Positions 41,437 to 50,906 are shown, counted from the first letter of the stretch. The stretch is 54,503 nucleotides of DNA from DATEUP01 sp041485285 (GCA_041485285.1 JBGPJF010000017.1:1-54503); one strand, 5' to 3'. Program-made: numbers and translations. The notes: generated by a model from the letters alone, not told the origin.

Positions 41437-41536
41437 GCGGGGAGCCTCCCAGAGGCGCGCCCGTCCAGCGTCGCACGGGATAATGAATGCAACGCGCGGA
41501 AGGTTAGGGGAATCCCCGGGAGGATGCCGTTTTTAC

Positions 41537-41554
41537 AACGGGAAGGGTCCCGTT
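41537..41554 (-). terminator. Stem-loop after nuoN
   Basis: AACGGGA and TCCCGTT pair over seven bases around a four-base loop, 12 nt after the nuoN stop on the minus strand. No long T-run follows in that direction, so termination is only suggested. Confidence 0.4.
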
Positions 41555-41566
41555 TTGCATCGCGTC

Positions 41567-43225
41567 TTAGTAGCCAGGCAGGCCGCCGAGGAGCGCCTGG
41601 GCCGCTTGGATGGAGAGTTGGAAGAACGGCTCCGGGAAGAGGCCGACGAACACGATGAAGGCCACGACGAAGATCAAAACGACCCAGAAGTGGAAGGGGA
41701 TCTCGATGGGGGGCGCCTCGTGCTCCTCCCCTTCGAACCACATGGTCCGCAGGACCCGCACATAGTAGTAGAGCGAGAAGGCCGAGTTGATGAGCATCGC
41801 CAGGACGAGCCACGGGTACCAGCTGCCCGCCTCGATGCCCGCGATGGCGATGTAGTACTTCGACCAGAAGCCCGCGAGAAGCGGCATCCCGACGAGCGAG
41901 AAGAGAAGGAGCGCCATGATGTAGCACAGGTAGGGCGAGCGCCAGCGCAGGCCGCGCAGGTCCTCGATGTTGTCGCCGACCTGGCGGGCGATGAGGGCGC
42001 CCACGAGGATGAACGCGCCCGCTTTCATGACCATGTGGGTCATCGAGTGGAAGATGCCGGCCGCCGCGGCGGTGACGCCCGCGTGGCCGCCCGCGCCCAC
42101 GATGGCGAGCGCGGCCAGGATGTAGCCGGCCTGCGCGATCGAGGAGTACGCGAGCAGCCGCTTAAGGTTCGTCTGCTTGACGGCCGCCGCGTTGCCCACG
42201 GTCATCGTGAAGACGGCAAGGACGGCAAACAGCGCGCTCCACTCGGCGCGCACGGCGATCATCCCGACGATGATGACCTTGAAGGCCGCGGCAAAGCCCA
42301 TCTTCTTCGTGCCGGCGGCAAGCAGGGCCGAGACGGGGCTTGCAGCCCCCGTGTAGGTGTCGGGGGCCCACATGTGGAAGGGCACGGCGGCCATCTTGAA
42401 CCCGAAGCCCGCGACGAGGAACGCAAGGGCAAGGACCACCCCCGAGTCGGAGGGGGCGATCCCCTGGAGGCGCTGCGAAATCGTGGCGATGTCGAGGCTC
42501 CCTGTGATGCCGTAGAGGTAGGAGAGCCCGAACAGCACGAGCGCGGTGCTCGTCGACCCGATGATGTAGTACTTGATGGCGGCCTCCGACGAGAGCTTGT
42601 TGGACTTGGGGAACGCGACCATCGCGTAGGTCGAAATGCCTGCAAGCTCGAGGCCGAGGAACACGGTGATGAGCGAGGCCGCGGAAGCCACGATCATCGT
42701 GCCGACGAGCGTGAGCATGAGGAGCATGAAGTAGATGCCCTGGTAGGTGGACCGCTCGAGTTCGGGCGTGATCGACGCGATGGCCACAAACAGGCCCGCG
42801 CCGAGGAAGATCAGGTCGAACACCAGGGAGAAGGCGTCGACGCGCAGCGTGCCGCCTGCGACGGTGAGCGAGGTGGCCCCCATGAACTCGAGGCCGCCCG
42901 ACCCGAAGATGTCCGCCGCGAGCATGAGGACGACGAGCGCGGCGGAGGTGAGGATAGCGGCCGCCGCGCACATCGCGAGGTAACGGTTCGTGGAGAGGCG
43001 CTTGGGGGCAAGCGGGAAAAGGAGTGCCACCGCAATGAGCACTAGCTCGGGGGAGAACGCGACGACCTCGGCGCTGCGCACCGTGAGCATCGCAAGGGCA
43101 ATGACGGCGCTTGGCAGCGCCACGGTGAACAGCTTGCGCGCGGCGGGGCGCAGCTCGAAGGCGCGCGGCTCGTCGGCGTCGTGCACCTCGGCGCTCTTCT
43201 TGGAGGCGGTGGCCACTTCGTTCAT
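41567..43225 (-). CDS. nuoN: Complex I antiporter-like subunit NuoN
   Basis: This 552-residue protein starts at ATG 43225, overlapping the nuoM stop (ATGA). It has about 14 TM helices after a 50-residue charged N-terminus. The proton-channel segment KMAAVPFHMWAPDTYTGAASPVSALLA holds the conserved Lys and the Pro-kinked helix, and the YSSIAQAGYI segment is typical. It is the last gene of the nuo operon. The Mrp-like fold pumps ions as part of the membrane arm. Confidence 0.94.
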   Translation of the reverse strand: MNEVATASKKSAEVHDADEPRAFELRPAARKLFTVALPSAVIALAMLTVRSAEVVAFSPELVLIAVALLFPLAPKRLSTNRYLAMCAAAAILTSAALVVLMLAADIFGSGGLEFMGATSLTVAGGTLRVDAFSLVFDLIFLGAGLFVAIASITPELERSTYQGIYFMLLMLTLVGTMIVASAASLITVFLGLELAGISTYAMVAFPKSNKLSSEAAIKYYIIGSTSTALVLFGLSYLYGITGSLDIATISQRLQGIAPSDSGVVLALAFLVAGFGFKMAAVPFHMWAPDTYTGAASPVSALLAAGTKKMGFAAAFKVIIVGMIAVRAEWSALFAVLAVFTMTVGNAAAVKQTNLKRLLAYSSIAQAGYILAALAIVGAGGHAGVTAAAAGIFHSMTHMVMKAGAFILVGALIARQVGDNIEDLRGLRWRSPYLCYIMALLLFSLVGMPLLAGFWSKYYIAIAGIEAGSWYPWLVLAMLINSAFSLYYYVRVLRTMWFEGEEHEAPPIEIPFHFWVVLIFVVAFIVFVGLFPEPFFQLSIQAAQALLGGLPGY

Positions 43226-44745
43226 CAGAAGCCTCCCGCCAGCGCCGCCGCAAACGGCACGATGTAGTCCATGAACAGGAAAGGCAGGATGCCAAAGAGC
43301 ACCGTGAGGCCCGCAAGCACCGAGAGCGACACGGTCTCGAAGGGCTTGAGGTCGTGGATGTCGGCCTTCTCGAGCTTCGGGTTGAGGGGGCCAAACAGCG
43401 CGCGCTGGCCCGCCCAGAGGTAGTACGCGGCGGTGACCAGGACGGTGATGAGCGGGATCGCCACGAGGTAGCCGAACGTCGCGTTGAAGCCGATAAAGAC
43501 GGTGAACTCGGCGGCAAATCCGACGAGCGCGGGAAGCCCGAGCGACGCGAGGAACGCGAACATGGTGAACATGCCGATGCGCGGCACCTTGGCATTGATG
43601 CCGCCAAGCTCGGAGATCTTGCGCGTGCCGACATTGTGGCCGATCGCGCCCGCCATCATGAAAAGCATCGCCGAGATGAGCCCGTGGGAGAACATCTGGA
43701 AGGACGCCGCTGCAAACCCGACTTCGTTCAGCGACGCCACGGCGATCATCACGAAGCCCATGTGGGATACGGAGGAAACGGCGATGAGCCGCTTGAGGTC
43801 GTCTGCTTTCATACAAACGAATGCTCCGTAGACCATCGAGGCGACCCCGAGCACGACCATGAGCGGCACCCACGAGACGGCCCCGGCCGGCAGCATCGAG
43901 ACGGCGATGCGGATCAGGCCGTACCCGCCCATCTTGAGCAGGAGCGCGGCCAGGATGACGGACCCGGCGGTCGGCGCCTGGACGTGGGCATCGGGGAGCC
44001 ACGTGTGGAAGGGGAACGACGGCATTTTCACCGCAAAGCCGAAGAAAACGAGGAGGAAGGCGAAGCTCTGGAACTCTTTCATCTCGGGGTGGGCGGAGAG
44101 GTACCGCCCGATCGCGGCCATGTCGAAGGTGTAGGTGGCCGGCGTGCTCTGCGCGGCGTACTGGAAGTACATGGCCAGGAAGCCGATCAGCATCACGACA
44201 GACGCCACGTGGGTGTACATGAAGAACTTCATGGCGGCGTAGCGGCGGTTGTCGCCGCCCCACCCGTGGATGACGAAGAACATCGGGATGAGGACGGCTT
44301 CCCAGAACACGTAGAACAGGAAGAAGTCCTCCGCGAGGAACACGCCGAGGATCGAGGCCTCCATGAGCAAGAGGAGCGCGAAGAACTTGCGCAGCTGGTG
44401 GTGCTCGGAGAAGGCGAAGAGCACGGCCGGCGGGAAGATGATGAGGGTGAGCAGGACCATGCCGAAGCTGAGGCCGTCCATCCCGAGGGTGTAGGAGATT
44501 CCAAGCGACGGGATCCACGACGCGGTCTCGGCGTAGCTGAAGTCCCAGAGGGCCGCCCGGAACCCGCCGCCGGAAACGAAACCCCAGAGCAGGACGAGGC
44601 CCCAAGCGAGGGTGGCGAGGGTAGCCCCGAGGGCCGCCCACTTGGCGAAGCGTTCGAAGCGCGCGGGCAGGAAGAGGAGGGCGACCGCGCCGATGAGGGG
44701 GATGGCGATGAGGACCGAGAGGAAGGGCAGCGCCACGTCAGCCAC
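43225..44745 (-). CDS. nuoM: Complex I antiporter-like subunit NuoM
   Basis: This 506-residue protein starts at GTG 44745 and overlaps nuoL's end by eight bases. About 14 TM helices are present. The segment EASILGVFLAEDFFLFYVFWEA contains the conserved Glu of TM5, and KMPSFPFHTWLPDAHVQAPTAGSVILA the Lys-bearing channel helix. KRLIAVSSVSHMGFVMI is the usual later helix. It is standard in length for NuoM and forms part of the pumping arm. Confidence 0.95.
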   Translation of the reverse strand: MADVALPFLSVLIAIPLIGAVALLFLPARFERFAKWAALGATLATLAWGLVLLWGFVSGGGFRAALWDFSYAETASWIPSLGISYTLGMDGLSFGMVLLTLIIFPPAVLFAFSEHHQLRKFFALLLLMEASILGVFLAEDFFLFYVFWEAVLIPMFFVIHGWGGDNRRYAAMKFFMYTHVASVVMLIGFLAMYFQYAAQSTPATYTFDMAAIGRYLSAHPEMKEFQSFAFLLVFFGFAVKMPSFPFHTWLPDAHVQAPTAGSVILAALLLKMGGYGLIRIAVSMLPAGAVSWVPLMVVLGVASMVYGAFVCMKADDLKRLIAVSSVSHMGFVMIAVASLNEVGFAAASFQMFSHGLISAMLFMMAGAIGHNVGTRKISELGGINAKVPRIGMFTMFAFLASLGLPALVGFAAEFTVFIGFNATFGYLVAIPLITVLVTAAYYLWAGQRALFGPLNPKLEKADIHDLKPFETVSLSVLAGLTVLFGILPFLFMDYIVPFAAALAGGF

Positions 44746-46846
44746 CTCCCGAAACGCTCGGCACGACGTACTTCAGCAGGATGAGGGAGAGCGCGAGCCC
44801 GCCGATGATCCACGCCGTGTAGTTGCGCACGACGCCGTCGGCCGCGCGCCGCAGGGCATCGGAGCCGCCGAAGGCGACGCGCCCGAGCCCGTACGTGATG
44901 CGGTCGACGACCCGCCGGTCGAACCAGTCGGCGGCGGCGGCGATGCCGCGGTCGCCGAGCGCAGCGATCCCGAGGAACAGCCCGTCCATGCCCCACTTGT
45001 TGGTGAAGAACGCGAAGAGCGCGCGGCCGGCGGCCGTGCCGCCGATGCGTTTTGCGGGGTTTTCGGGGTCGGGCGCAAGGCCCACGATGCGCTTGGGGGA
45101 GAGCGTGCCCTGGAGGTACCCCATCCGGGCGGCCCAAACGCCGGCGAGCGCCAAGGCCGTGGCCGCGATCATCACGGGGTTGGAAATGTACGCGTACGGC
45201 GTGAGGAGGCTCGGCACTTCCGTGACGTGATCGTGCAGGAGCTCGGTCACCGCGTGCTGCTCGAACGCGTTGGGGTAGATCGTCGACAGGCCGACGGTCA
45301 CGCCGCCCGAGAGCAGCGCGAACGCCGCGAGCACCTTGAGCACGTTGACCATCGGCCCCGGCGACTCGTGCACATCCACGTGCTCTTCGTCGTACTTGGG
45401 TTTCCCGTGGAAGGTCATGTAGACCATTCGGAAGGTGTAGAAGCCCGTCAGGCCGGCGGTGGCGAGGCCGAGGAAGAACACCGCCCAACCGATGGGCGCA
45501 TACGACATCGTGACGTAGCCGAACGGCCCGGTGACCATGCCGCCTTCCTGCGCGCGCCGCGCCGCGGCCGAGAGAATCTCGTCCTTCGACCACCACCCGG
45601 AGATGAACGGGATGCCCGCAAGGGACATCGAGCCGATGAGCATCGTCCGGTACGTCCATTTCATTTTGTCCTTGAGCCCGCCCATCTTTCGCATGTCCTG
45701 CGTGTGGGCGCCGTGGATTACCGAGCCGGAGCCGAGGAAAAGCAGGGCCTTGAAGAACGCGTGGTTCATCAGGTGGAAGAGGGCGGGGCCGACGCCGAGG
45801 GTGCCCAGCCCGATGAACATGTACGCAAGCTGCGAGATGGTGGAGTAGGCGAGCACGCGCTTGATGTCGTAGACGACGAGTGCGATGGTGGCCGCGAGGA
45901 ACGCGGTGATCGCGCCGATGAGCGCGATGAGGGCAAGGGAGCCGGGGAAGAGGATGATGATCGGCAGGGTGCGCGCCGTGATGTAGACGCCCGCCTTGAC
46001 CATCGTGGCGGCGTGGATGAGGGCCGAAACGGTGGTCGGGCCTTCCATGGCGTCGGGCAGCCACACATGGAGCGGGAACTGCGCGGACTTGCCGACGGCG
46101 CCGCCGAAGATGAGCAGGCCCGCCCACTTGACGGCGCCAAGCTCGGCCCCGGTGAGCGTGCCGGCGTTGAAGCGGCTTGTAATGTCTTCGAAGAGCCGCG
46201 TGTAATTCAGCGTGTGGAAGTTGTTGTAGAGCAGCAGGATGCCGAACAGGAACAGGATGTCTCCGGCGCGCGTGACGAGGAACGCCTTCTTGGCGGCGGA
46301 GGCCGCGGACGGCTTCGTGTACCAAAACCCGATGAGCAGGTACGAGCACAGCCCCATCATTTCCCAGAAGATGAACGCGAACAGGTAGTTGTCAACGACC
46401 ACCATGCCCATCATGCCGGTGATGAACAGCATGATTTCGAAGTAGTAGCGCTTGAGCGCGGATTCCTCGTGCATGTAGGCCGTCGAGTAGACGACGATGC
46501 AGGTGGCCAGGAACGACACGATGAACATGAGGAGCGCCGCGAGGCCGTCGATGTGCAGGCCCGTCCCGAGGTAGAGGTTGGGGTCGCTGAAGCGGATCCA
46601 GACCCACGGCTGGGAGGAGATGTAGCCGTTGCCGAAGACCCAGACCTCGAGGAAAACCATGAACGAGATGACCGCGGAGGCGGCCACGGTGCCGACGCCG
46701 AAGAGGGCGCCGCCGTTCGTCCACCAATTGCCGTTTTTCTTGTCCCGCCCGGCGGCGGCAACCAGGAGAAATCCGATGGCGGGGAGCAGGACCGCGAGCC
46801 ACGACCAGGGGAGCACCCCGGCAAACGGACCTGCCACTGTTTCCAC
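44738..46846 (-). CDS. nuoL: Complex I antiporter-like subunit NuoL
   Basis: This 702-residue protein starts at GTG 46846. The antiporter core includes EMMGLCSYLLIGFWY (conserved Glu), KSAQFPLHVWLPDAMEGPTTVSALIHAATMV (Lys helix) and YSTISQLAYMFIGLG. The C-terminus is extended beyond NuoM size, as expected for the NuoL lateral helix HL, ending in a final TM helix (IIGGLALSLILLKYVV). It is the most distal pumping subunit in the complex. Nineteen bases separate it from nuoK. Confidence 0.95.
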   Translation of the reverse strand: METVAGPFAGVLPWSWLAVLLPAIGFLLVAAAGRDKKNGNWWTNGGALFGVGTVAASAVISFMVFLEVWVFGNGYISSQPWVWIRFSDPNLYLGTGLHIDGLAALLMFIVSFLATCIVVYSTAYMHEESALKRYYFEIMLFITGMMGMVVVDNYLFAFIFWEMMGLCSYLLIGFWYTKPSAASAAKKAFLVTRAGDILFLFGILLLYNNFHTLNYTRLFEDITSRFNAGTLTGAELGAVKWAGLLIFGGAVGKSAQFPLHVWLPDAMEGPTTVSALIHAATMVKAGVYITARTLPIIILFPGSLALIALIGAITAFLAATIALVVYDIKRVLAYSTISQLAYMFIGLGTLGVGPALFHLMNHAFFKALLFLGSGSVIHGAHTQDMRKMGGLKDKMKWTYRTMLIGSMSLAGIPFISGWWSKDEILSAAARRAQEGGMVTGPFGYVTMSYAPIGWAVFFLGLATAGLTGFYTFRMVYMTFHGKPKYDEEHVDVHESPGPMVNVLKVLAAFALLSGGVTVGLSTIYPNAFEQHAVTELLHDHVTEVPSLLTPYAYISNPVMIAATALALAGVWAARMGYLQGTLSPKRIVGLAPDPENPAKRIGGTAAGRALFAFFTNKWGMDGLFLGIAALGDRGIAAAADWFDRRVVDRITYGLGRVAFGGSDALRRAADGVVRNYTAWIIGGLALSLILLKYVVPSVSGGG

Positions 46847-46865
46847 CCCCGATGAATCTGCACCG

Positions 46866-47168
46866 TCATCCTTTCAGGTTCGTGAGCTCGGCCGTGTTGA
46901 TCGTCTTGAAATTCTTGAACACGATGATCGCAATCGCGAGGCCGACGGCAAGCTCCGCGGCGGCGACGGCAATTGAAATTACGGCAAGCGTGAGCCCGCC
47001 GAGGTCGCCGCGGAAGTACGAGAACGCGACGAGGTTGATGTTCGCGGCGTTCAGCATCAGCTCGATGCCGATGAGCATCATGATCGCGTTTTGGCGGCGC
47101 GTGACGGCCCACAGGCCGATGGTGAACAGCACCGCGGCGGCGTACAGGTACCACGAGAGCGGGATCAA
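46866..47168 (-). CDS. nuoK: Complex I subunit NuoK
   Basis: This 100-residue protein has three TM helices. Conserved acidic residues are present in TM2 (LIGIELMLNAANI, Glu36) and TM3 (AAAELAVGLAI, Glu72), which are needed for proton transfer. The start is TTG 47168, overlapping the stop of the nuoJ C-terminal part by four bases (TTGA). No other start gives the normal length. Confidence 0.94.
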   Translation of the reverse strand: MIPLSWYLYAAAVLFTIGLWAVTRRQNAIMMLIGIELMLNAANINLVAFSYFRGDLGGLTLAVISIAVAAAELAVGLAIAIIVFKNFKTINTAELTNLKG

Positions 47169-47401
47169 TCGTAGTCCTCCTCGCGCGCGATCTGGAGGCC
47201 GCCGAGTGCGGCGCCGGCGATGATGAGGGCGGTGATGGTAAGTTCGAAGCCGTGATTTTGGAAGAGGTCGCGGGCAAAGTCGGCGTACGGGGAGTTCGCG
47301 CGGTCGGTGGCGTCATAACCCTGCGCGGCGCCCCATCCGCCCGACCCGATCACGAGGAAGAGGGCGACGAGCGTAATCCCCACGAGCGCGAGCTTGCCCA
47401 C
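47165..47401 (-). CDS. nuoJ: Complex I subunit NuoJ, C-terminal part
   Basis: This 78-residue protein covers the second half of NuoJ: one TM segment at the start (LALVGITLVALFLVIG), a loop, and a last TM segment with LTITALIIAGAALGGLQIA. GTG 47401 is the first in-frame start. It is in the same frame as the N-terminal part, separated only by TGA at 47447-47449 and 15 in-frame codons that look coding (GDTKIGETESVG). NuoJ/FpoJ is also split in methanogens, so a functional two-chain subunit is plausible. Confidence 0.85.
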   Translation of the reverse strand: MGKLALVGITLVALFLVIGSGGWGAAQGYDATDRANSPYADFARDLFQNHGFELTITALIIAGAALGGLQIAREEDYD

Positions 47402-47446
47402 CGACTCCGTTTCCCCGATCTTCGTGTCCCCACCCCCGTCCCCGCG

Positions 47447-47710
47447 TCAATCGACGACTTCCGTGATTTCCGTCCGCATCAGCATGACGCCCCACACGTA
47501 CAGCACGGTGACCGCGCCGACATAGATGATGAGCTGGAAGAGGAGGAGTACGGTCGAGCCGAGCATCAGGAAGAGGGCGGCGACCCCGATGAGCGAGATC
47601 GAGAGCCAGATGACGCCCTTCATCGCGTCTTTGGCCGTGACGGCGACCAGGGCGGGCAAGACAGTGACGGCGACGAAGAGCCAGAAGGTGGCGTCCTCGC
47701 GCAGCGTCAT
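47447..47710 (-). CDS. nuoJ: Complex I subunit NuoJ, N-terminal part
   Basis: This 87-residue protein has three TM segments, ending with the conserved pi-bulge helix LLLFQLIIYVGAVTVLYVWGVML of NuoJ TM3. ATG 47710 overlaps the stop of nuoHI (ATGA). It stops at TGA 47447-47449 and continues in the same frame into the C-terminal part. Both halves keep conserved positions, so this is not obvious decay. Together they equal one full NuoJ. Confidence 0.88.
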   Translation of the reverse strand: MTLREDATFWLFVAVTVLPALVAVTAKDAMKGVIWLSISLIGVAALFLMLGSTVLLLFQLIIYVGAVTVLYVWGVMLMRTEITEVVD

Positions 47711-49821
47711 GCCTCGTCCTCCTCGGGAGGCGTCTCCCCAAAGCCGCTGCCCTTGGGCTCGTGCTTGCGCTGGTGGCGCAGGTCCCAGGCGCTGAGGTCC
47801 GCGGGGCCCTTGCGGCGCTTGCGCATGTCTTCGAGGAGCATCTCGACGGCCTTGCGGGAGCGCGGGGACATGTTGTCGACGATGAGCCCCATCTCCTTGT
47901 CGTCGGCCGACTCGCCGGCAAGTTCGCGGATGGCGGAGCTCTGCACGTTCGCGTCGGAGTGCGTCGCCTGGGCCCGCTCGTAGTTGTGGGGCGTGATGAA
48001 CTGCAGGACGGGCGTGAGGAGCGGGTAGAGCAGTTTGTCGAGCATGCCCTCGACCTCGATCTCTCCCTTCTTCGGGTTCTCCTGCATCTCCTTCTTGTCA
48101 TAGCCCATGAGTTGGTCTTGCGACCAGTAGAGTTCGTCGCGCGAGAACCCGGAGAGTTCGTAGTTGGGCCCCATCGTGAGGGCGCCTGTGGGGCACACCT
48201 CGACGCAGAGCCCGCAAAACATGCAGTGGGACGCGTCGAGGGCGGGCCGCGTGGTGAAGCGCGGGTCGGGGTGCTGCCCCATTTGCGTGTCGACCATGTT
48301 GAGGCAGTTGTCGGGGCAGATGCGGCAGCAGCGCGCGCACGAGATGCACTTCTCGTCGGAGAGGCCGTGGAGCCAGCGCTCGGCGAGCGGCACTTCGAGC
48401 CGTTCGTAGGGGTAGAGGACGGTGAAGGGGCGCCCGCCGAACCACCCGAGGGTGCCGACGAACATGCGGGCGGTCGAAGCCATCGGCTGGAGCACGCGGG
48501 GCATGAGGCGCATCGAGTAGGCGGCGACCATCACGAGGAAGGTAAGTAAGCCGACGCCCCAGGCCACTGCGGTCTCGTGGGACAGCCGCCCGATCGGCGT
48601 GTCGACCATCTGCCCGGGGTGCACCTGGTCGACAATGAGGAAGCCCGCGATGGCGATGTTGATGAGGGTGAGCGGCAGCAGGCGCTTCCAGCCCGCGTTC
48701 AGGAGCTGGTCGGTGCGCAGGCGCGGGTACGACGCGCGGATCCACACGAAGAAAGCGAACACGAGGTAGGTCTTGCCGAGGAAGATGAACACGGGCGGGA
48801 TGATGTGCGGCGTGAAGATCTGGATGTTCCCGAGGAAGTAGGAAGGCATCCCCCAGCCGCCGAGGAAGAGCATCGTGATCATCGCGCAGCCGACGTACCC
48901 GCGCATGTAGCCGCCGAGCCACAGCATGCCCCAGCGCAGGCCCGAGTATTCGGTGGTCCACCCTTCGACCAGCTCCGACTCGGCTTCAGGCAAGTCGAAC
49001 GGGATGCGCTCGAGTTCGATGAGCACGGCGATCGTGAACAGGACGGCACCCAGCGGCTGCGCGAAGATCATCCATCCGTGCGCGTCCTGCCAGGCGACGA
49101 TGTCCGCGAAGCGGAACGACCCGACGATGAGTACGACGCCGCCGATGGAGAGGAAGAAGGGCACTTCGCCGGCGAGCATCTGGGCGGCCGAGCGCATGCC
49201 GCCGATGAGGGAGAATTTGTTGTACGAGGCCCATCCGCCTAGGAAGACGGCGTAGGGCGCGAAAGCGAAGAGCATGAGCACCCATAGCAAGTCGAGGTCG
49301 ATGGAGGCGAGCTGCACCTTCGGCGACATCGGGACGGCGCCTGCGGCTGCAAGCGCCGACCCCACGAGGATGATGGGGCACAGGAAGAACGCGAACATCT
49401 CCGCGCGGGCGGGCCGCGCGTTTTCTTTGATGAGGAGTTTCATCCCGTCCCATACGTTTTGGAGGAGCCCGAAGGGACCGGCCACCATGGGCCCGCGCCG
49501 GTCCATGAAGCGCGCGAGCAACTTGCGCTCGACCCAGATGAACATCAGGACGTTCACGAGCGTGAACATCAGCATGAGCGACGCGGCGATGAGCGGCACC
49601 ATGATCGCGCGGTTCTGAACGAAGAGCCAATCGGCAAGCCCGATGTGGAACGTGAAGTCGCCGGGCGCAAGCGACAGGTTGCGCGCCCCCAGCGAGGTGA
49701 CCAGGATGTTCCACACGTTGTGGGGCAGGTCGCCGGCGGCCCGCATCACGTGGTACGAGATGTCGTTGAGCGCCCCGCAGAGCTCCATGAACGTCCAGTC
49801 GAAGGGGTTGGCGGGGGCCAT
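47707..49821 (-). CDS. nuoHI: Fused complex I subunits NuoH and NuoI
   Basis: This 704-residue polypeptide is unbroken. Residues 1-430 are NuoH: about nine TM helices, with WVERKLLARFMDRRGP near 95-110 and the quinone-site loop ERIPFDLPEAESELVEGW near 285. Residues 435-550 are NuoI: GRPFTVLYPYERLEVPLAERW, then two [4Fe-4S] motifs CISCARCCRICPDNC (about 491-505) and CMFCGLCVEVCPTGAL (about 531-546). A 150-residue hydrophilic tail follows. It couples quinone reduction to the membrane arm. A Met in LQPMASTARMF could be an internal NuoI start, but no stop lies between the halves. Confidence 0.93.
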   Translation of the reverse strand: MAPANPFDWTFMELCGALNDISYHVMRAAGDLPHNVWNILVTSLGARNLSLAPGDFTFHIGLADWLFVQNRAIMVPLIAASLMLMFTLVNVLMFIWVERKLLARFMDRRGPMVAGPFGLLQNVWDGMKLLIKENARPARAEMFAFFLCPIILVGSALAAAGAVPMSPKVQLASIDLDLLWVLMLFAFAPYAVFLGGWASYNKFSLIGGMRSAAQMLAGEVPFFLSIGGVVLIVGSFRFADIVAWQDAHGWMIFAQPLGAVLFTIAVLIELERIPFDLPEAESELVEGWTTEYSGLRWGMLWLGGYMRGYVGCAMITMLFLGGWGMPSYFLGNIQIFTPHIIPPVFIFLGKTYLVFAFFVWIRASYPRLRTDQLLNAGWKRLLPLTLINIAIAGFLIVDQVHPGQMVDTPIGRLSHETAVAWGVGLLTFLVMVAAYSMRLMPRVLQPMASTARMFVGTLGWFGGRPFTVLYPYERLEVPLAERWLHGLSDEKCISCARCCRICPDNCLNMVDTQMGQHPDPRFTTRPALDASHCMFCGLCVEVCPTGALTMGPNYELSGFSRDELYWSQDQLMGYDKKEMQENPKKGEIEVEGMLDKLLYPLLTPVLQFITPHNYERAQATHSDANVQSSAIRELAGESADDKEMGLIVDNMSPRSRKAVEMLLEDMRKRRKGPADLSAWDLRHQRKHEPKGSGFGETPPEEDEA

Positions 49822-50904
49822 CTAGCGGTCGACCTCCCCGATGCACACATCGATGGAGCCCATGATCCCGGGGACATCCGGGATCTTGTAGCCGAGCAGC
49901 ATGAGGGGGAGCGCCGAGATGTTGACGAAGGCCGGCGAGCGGAACTTGACGCGGTAAGCGTTCTTGCCGCCGGTGCCCATGATGAAGCACATCGACTCGC
50001 CGCGCGGGTCCTCGTGGCGCACCCACCCGTAGGTCTTCGGCCCGACGCGGGGGGCCTTGCCGAGGAACTCGCCCTCGGGCATCCGGTCGGCGCACTGCTT
50101 GACGATCTTGCACGACTCGCGCAGTTCCTCGAGCCGCACGCGGTAGCGGGCGAAGCAGTCGCCCTCGTCGTAGACGGGCACCTCGAAGTCGACCTCGTCG
50201 TAGGCCCAATACGGCGTGGCCTTCCGGACATCGAAGTTCACGCCGCTTGCGCGCAGCGAGGGCCCCGTGAGCCCTGCGTTCTTGGCCATCGCGCGGTCGA
50301 TGACTCCGACTCCCTTGGTGCGCATGCCCCACAGGTCGCTCTGGTCGAGCATCTTCTCGTACTCGACGGTGCGCTCGAGGATCATGTCGGCGACGACCTT
50401 CGACCGGCGCAGGAACTTGTCGTCGACGTCCTTGACCTGGCCGCCGATGCGCGGGTAGTTGTACATCATCCGGGCGCCGGTGATGTACTCGAGCAGGTCG
50501 AGCACGTACTCGCGCTCGCGGATCGGCCAGAGGAACATAGTGAGGTTGCCGATGTCGTGCACGTACGCGCCCAGCCAGAACAGGTGGGAGGCCATCCGGT
50601 TCATTTCGCAGACCATGACGCGGATCCACTTGGCGCGGTCGGGGATCTCGCAGTTCATCAGCTTCTCGACGGCGTGGACGTAGAGGTGCGTCCAGTTCAT
50701 GTTGGCAACATAGCAAAGCCGCTCGGTCATGGGCATGGCCATGATGAACTCCTTGCGCTCGCAGATTTTCTCGACCGAGCGGTGCAGGTAGCCGACCTGG
50801 GGGTCGGAGTCGGTGATGACCTCGCCGTTGACCTTGATCCGCAGGTCCCACAGCCCATGGGTGGACGGGTGCTGCGGCCCGATGTTGATCCACATCTCGG
50901 CCAT
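49822..50904 (-). CDS. nuoD: Complex I 49 kDa-type subunit NuoD
   Basis: This 360-residue protein starts at ATG 50904 (MAEMWINIGPQHPSTHG), two bases after nuoC's stop; GTGs a few codons upstream overlap nuoC. The quinone-site His is present in GPQHPSTHG, with VGYLHRSVEKICE and MNRMASHLFWLG segments. It lacks the Ni-binding Cys pairs of hydrogenases. The C-terminus CIGEVDR is typical. It forms the quinone chamber with NuoB. Confidence 0.95.
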   Translation of the reverse strand: MAEMWINIGPQHPSTHGLWDLRIKVNGEVITDSDPQVGYLHRSVEKICERKEFIMAMPMTERLCYVANMNWTHLYVHAVEKLMNCEIPDRAKWIRVMVCEMNRMASHLFWLGAYVHDIGNLTMFLWPIREREYVLDLLEYITGARMMYNYPRIGGQVKDVDDKFLRRSKVVADMILERTVEYEKMLDQSDLWGMRTKGVGVIDRAMAKNAGLTGPSLRASGVNFDVRKATPYWAYDEVDFEVPVYDEGDCFARYRVRLEELRESCKIVKQCADRMPEGEFLGKAPRVGPKTYGWVRHEDPRGESMCFIMGTGGKNAYRVKFRSPAFVNISALPLMLLGYKIPDVPGIMGSIDVCIGEVDR

Positions 50905-50906
50905 CG

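Noticed and set aside
41507..41517. GGGGAATCCCC palindrome upstream of the acyl-CoA dehydrogenase
   Set aside because: Only four base pairs with a three-base loop; too weak to call.
47447..47449. Selenocysteine or other recoding at the nuoJ UGA
   Set aside because: No SECIS-like stem was seen, NuoJ has no redox residue there, and split NuoJ is known in archaea. An error or natural split is simpler.
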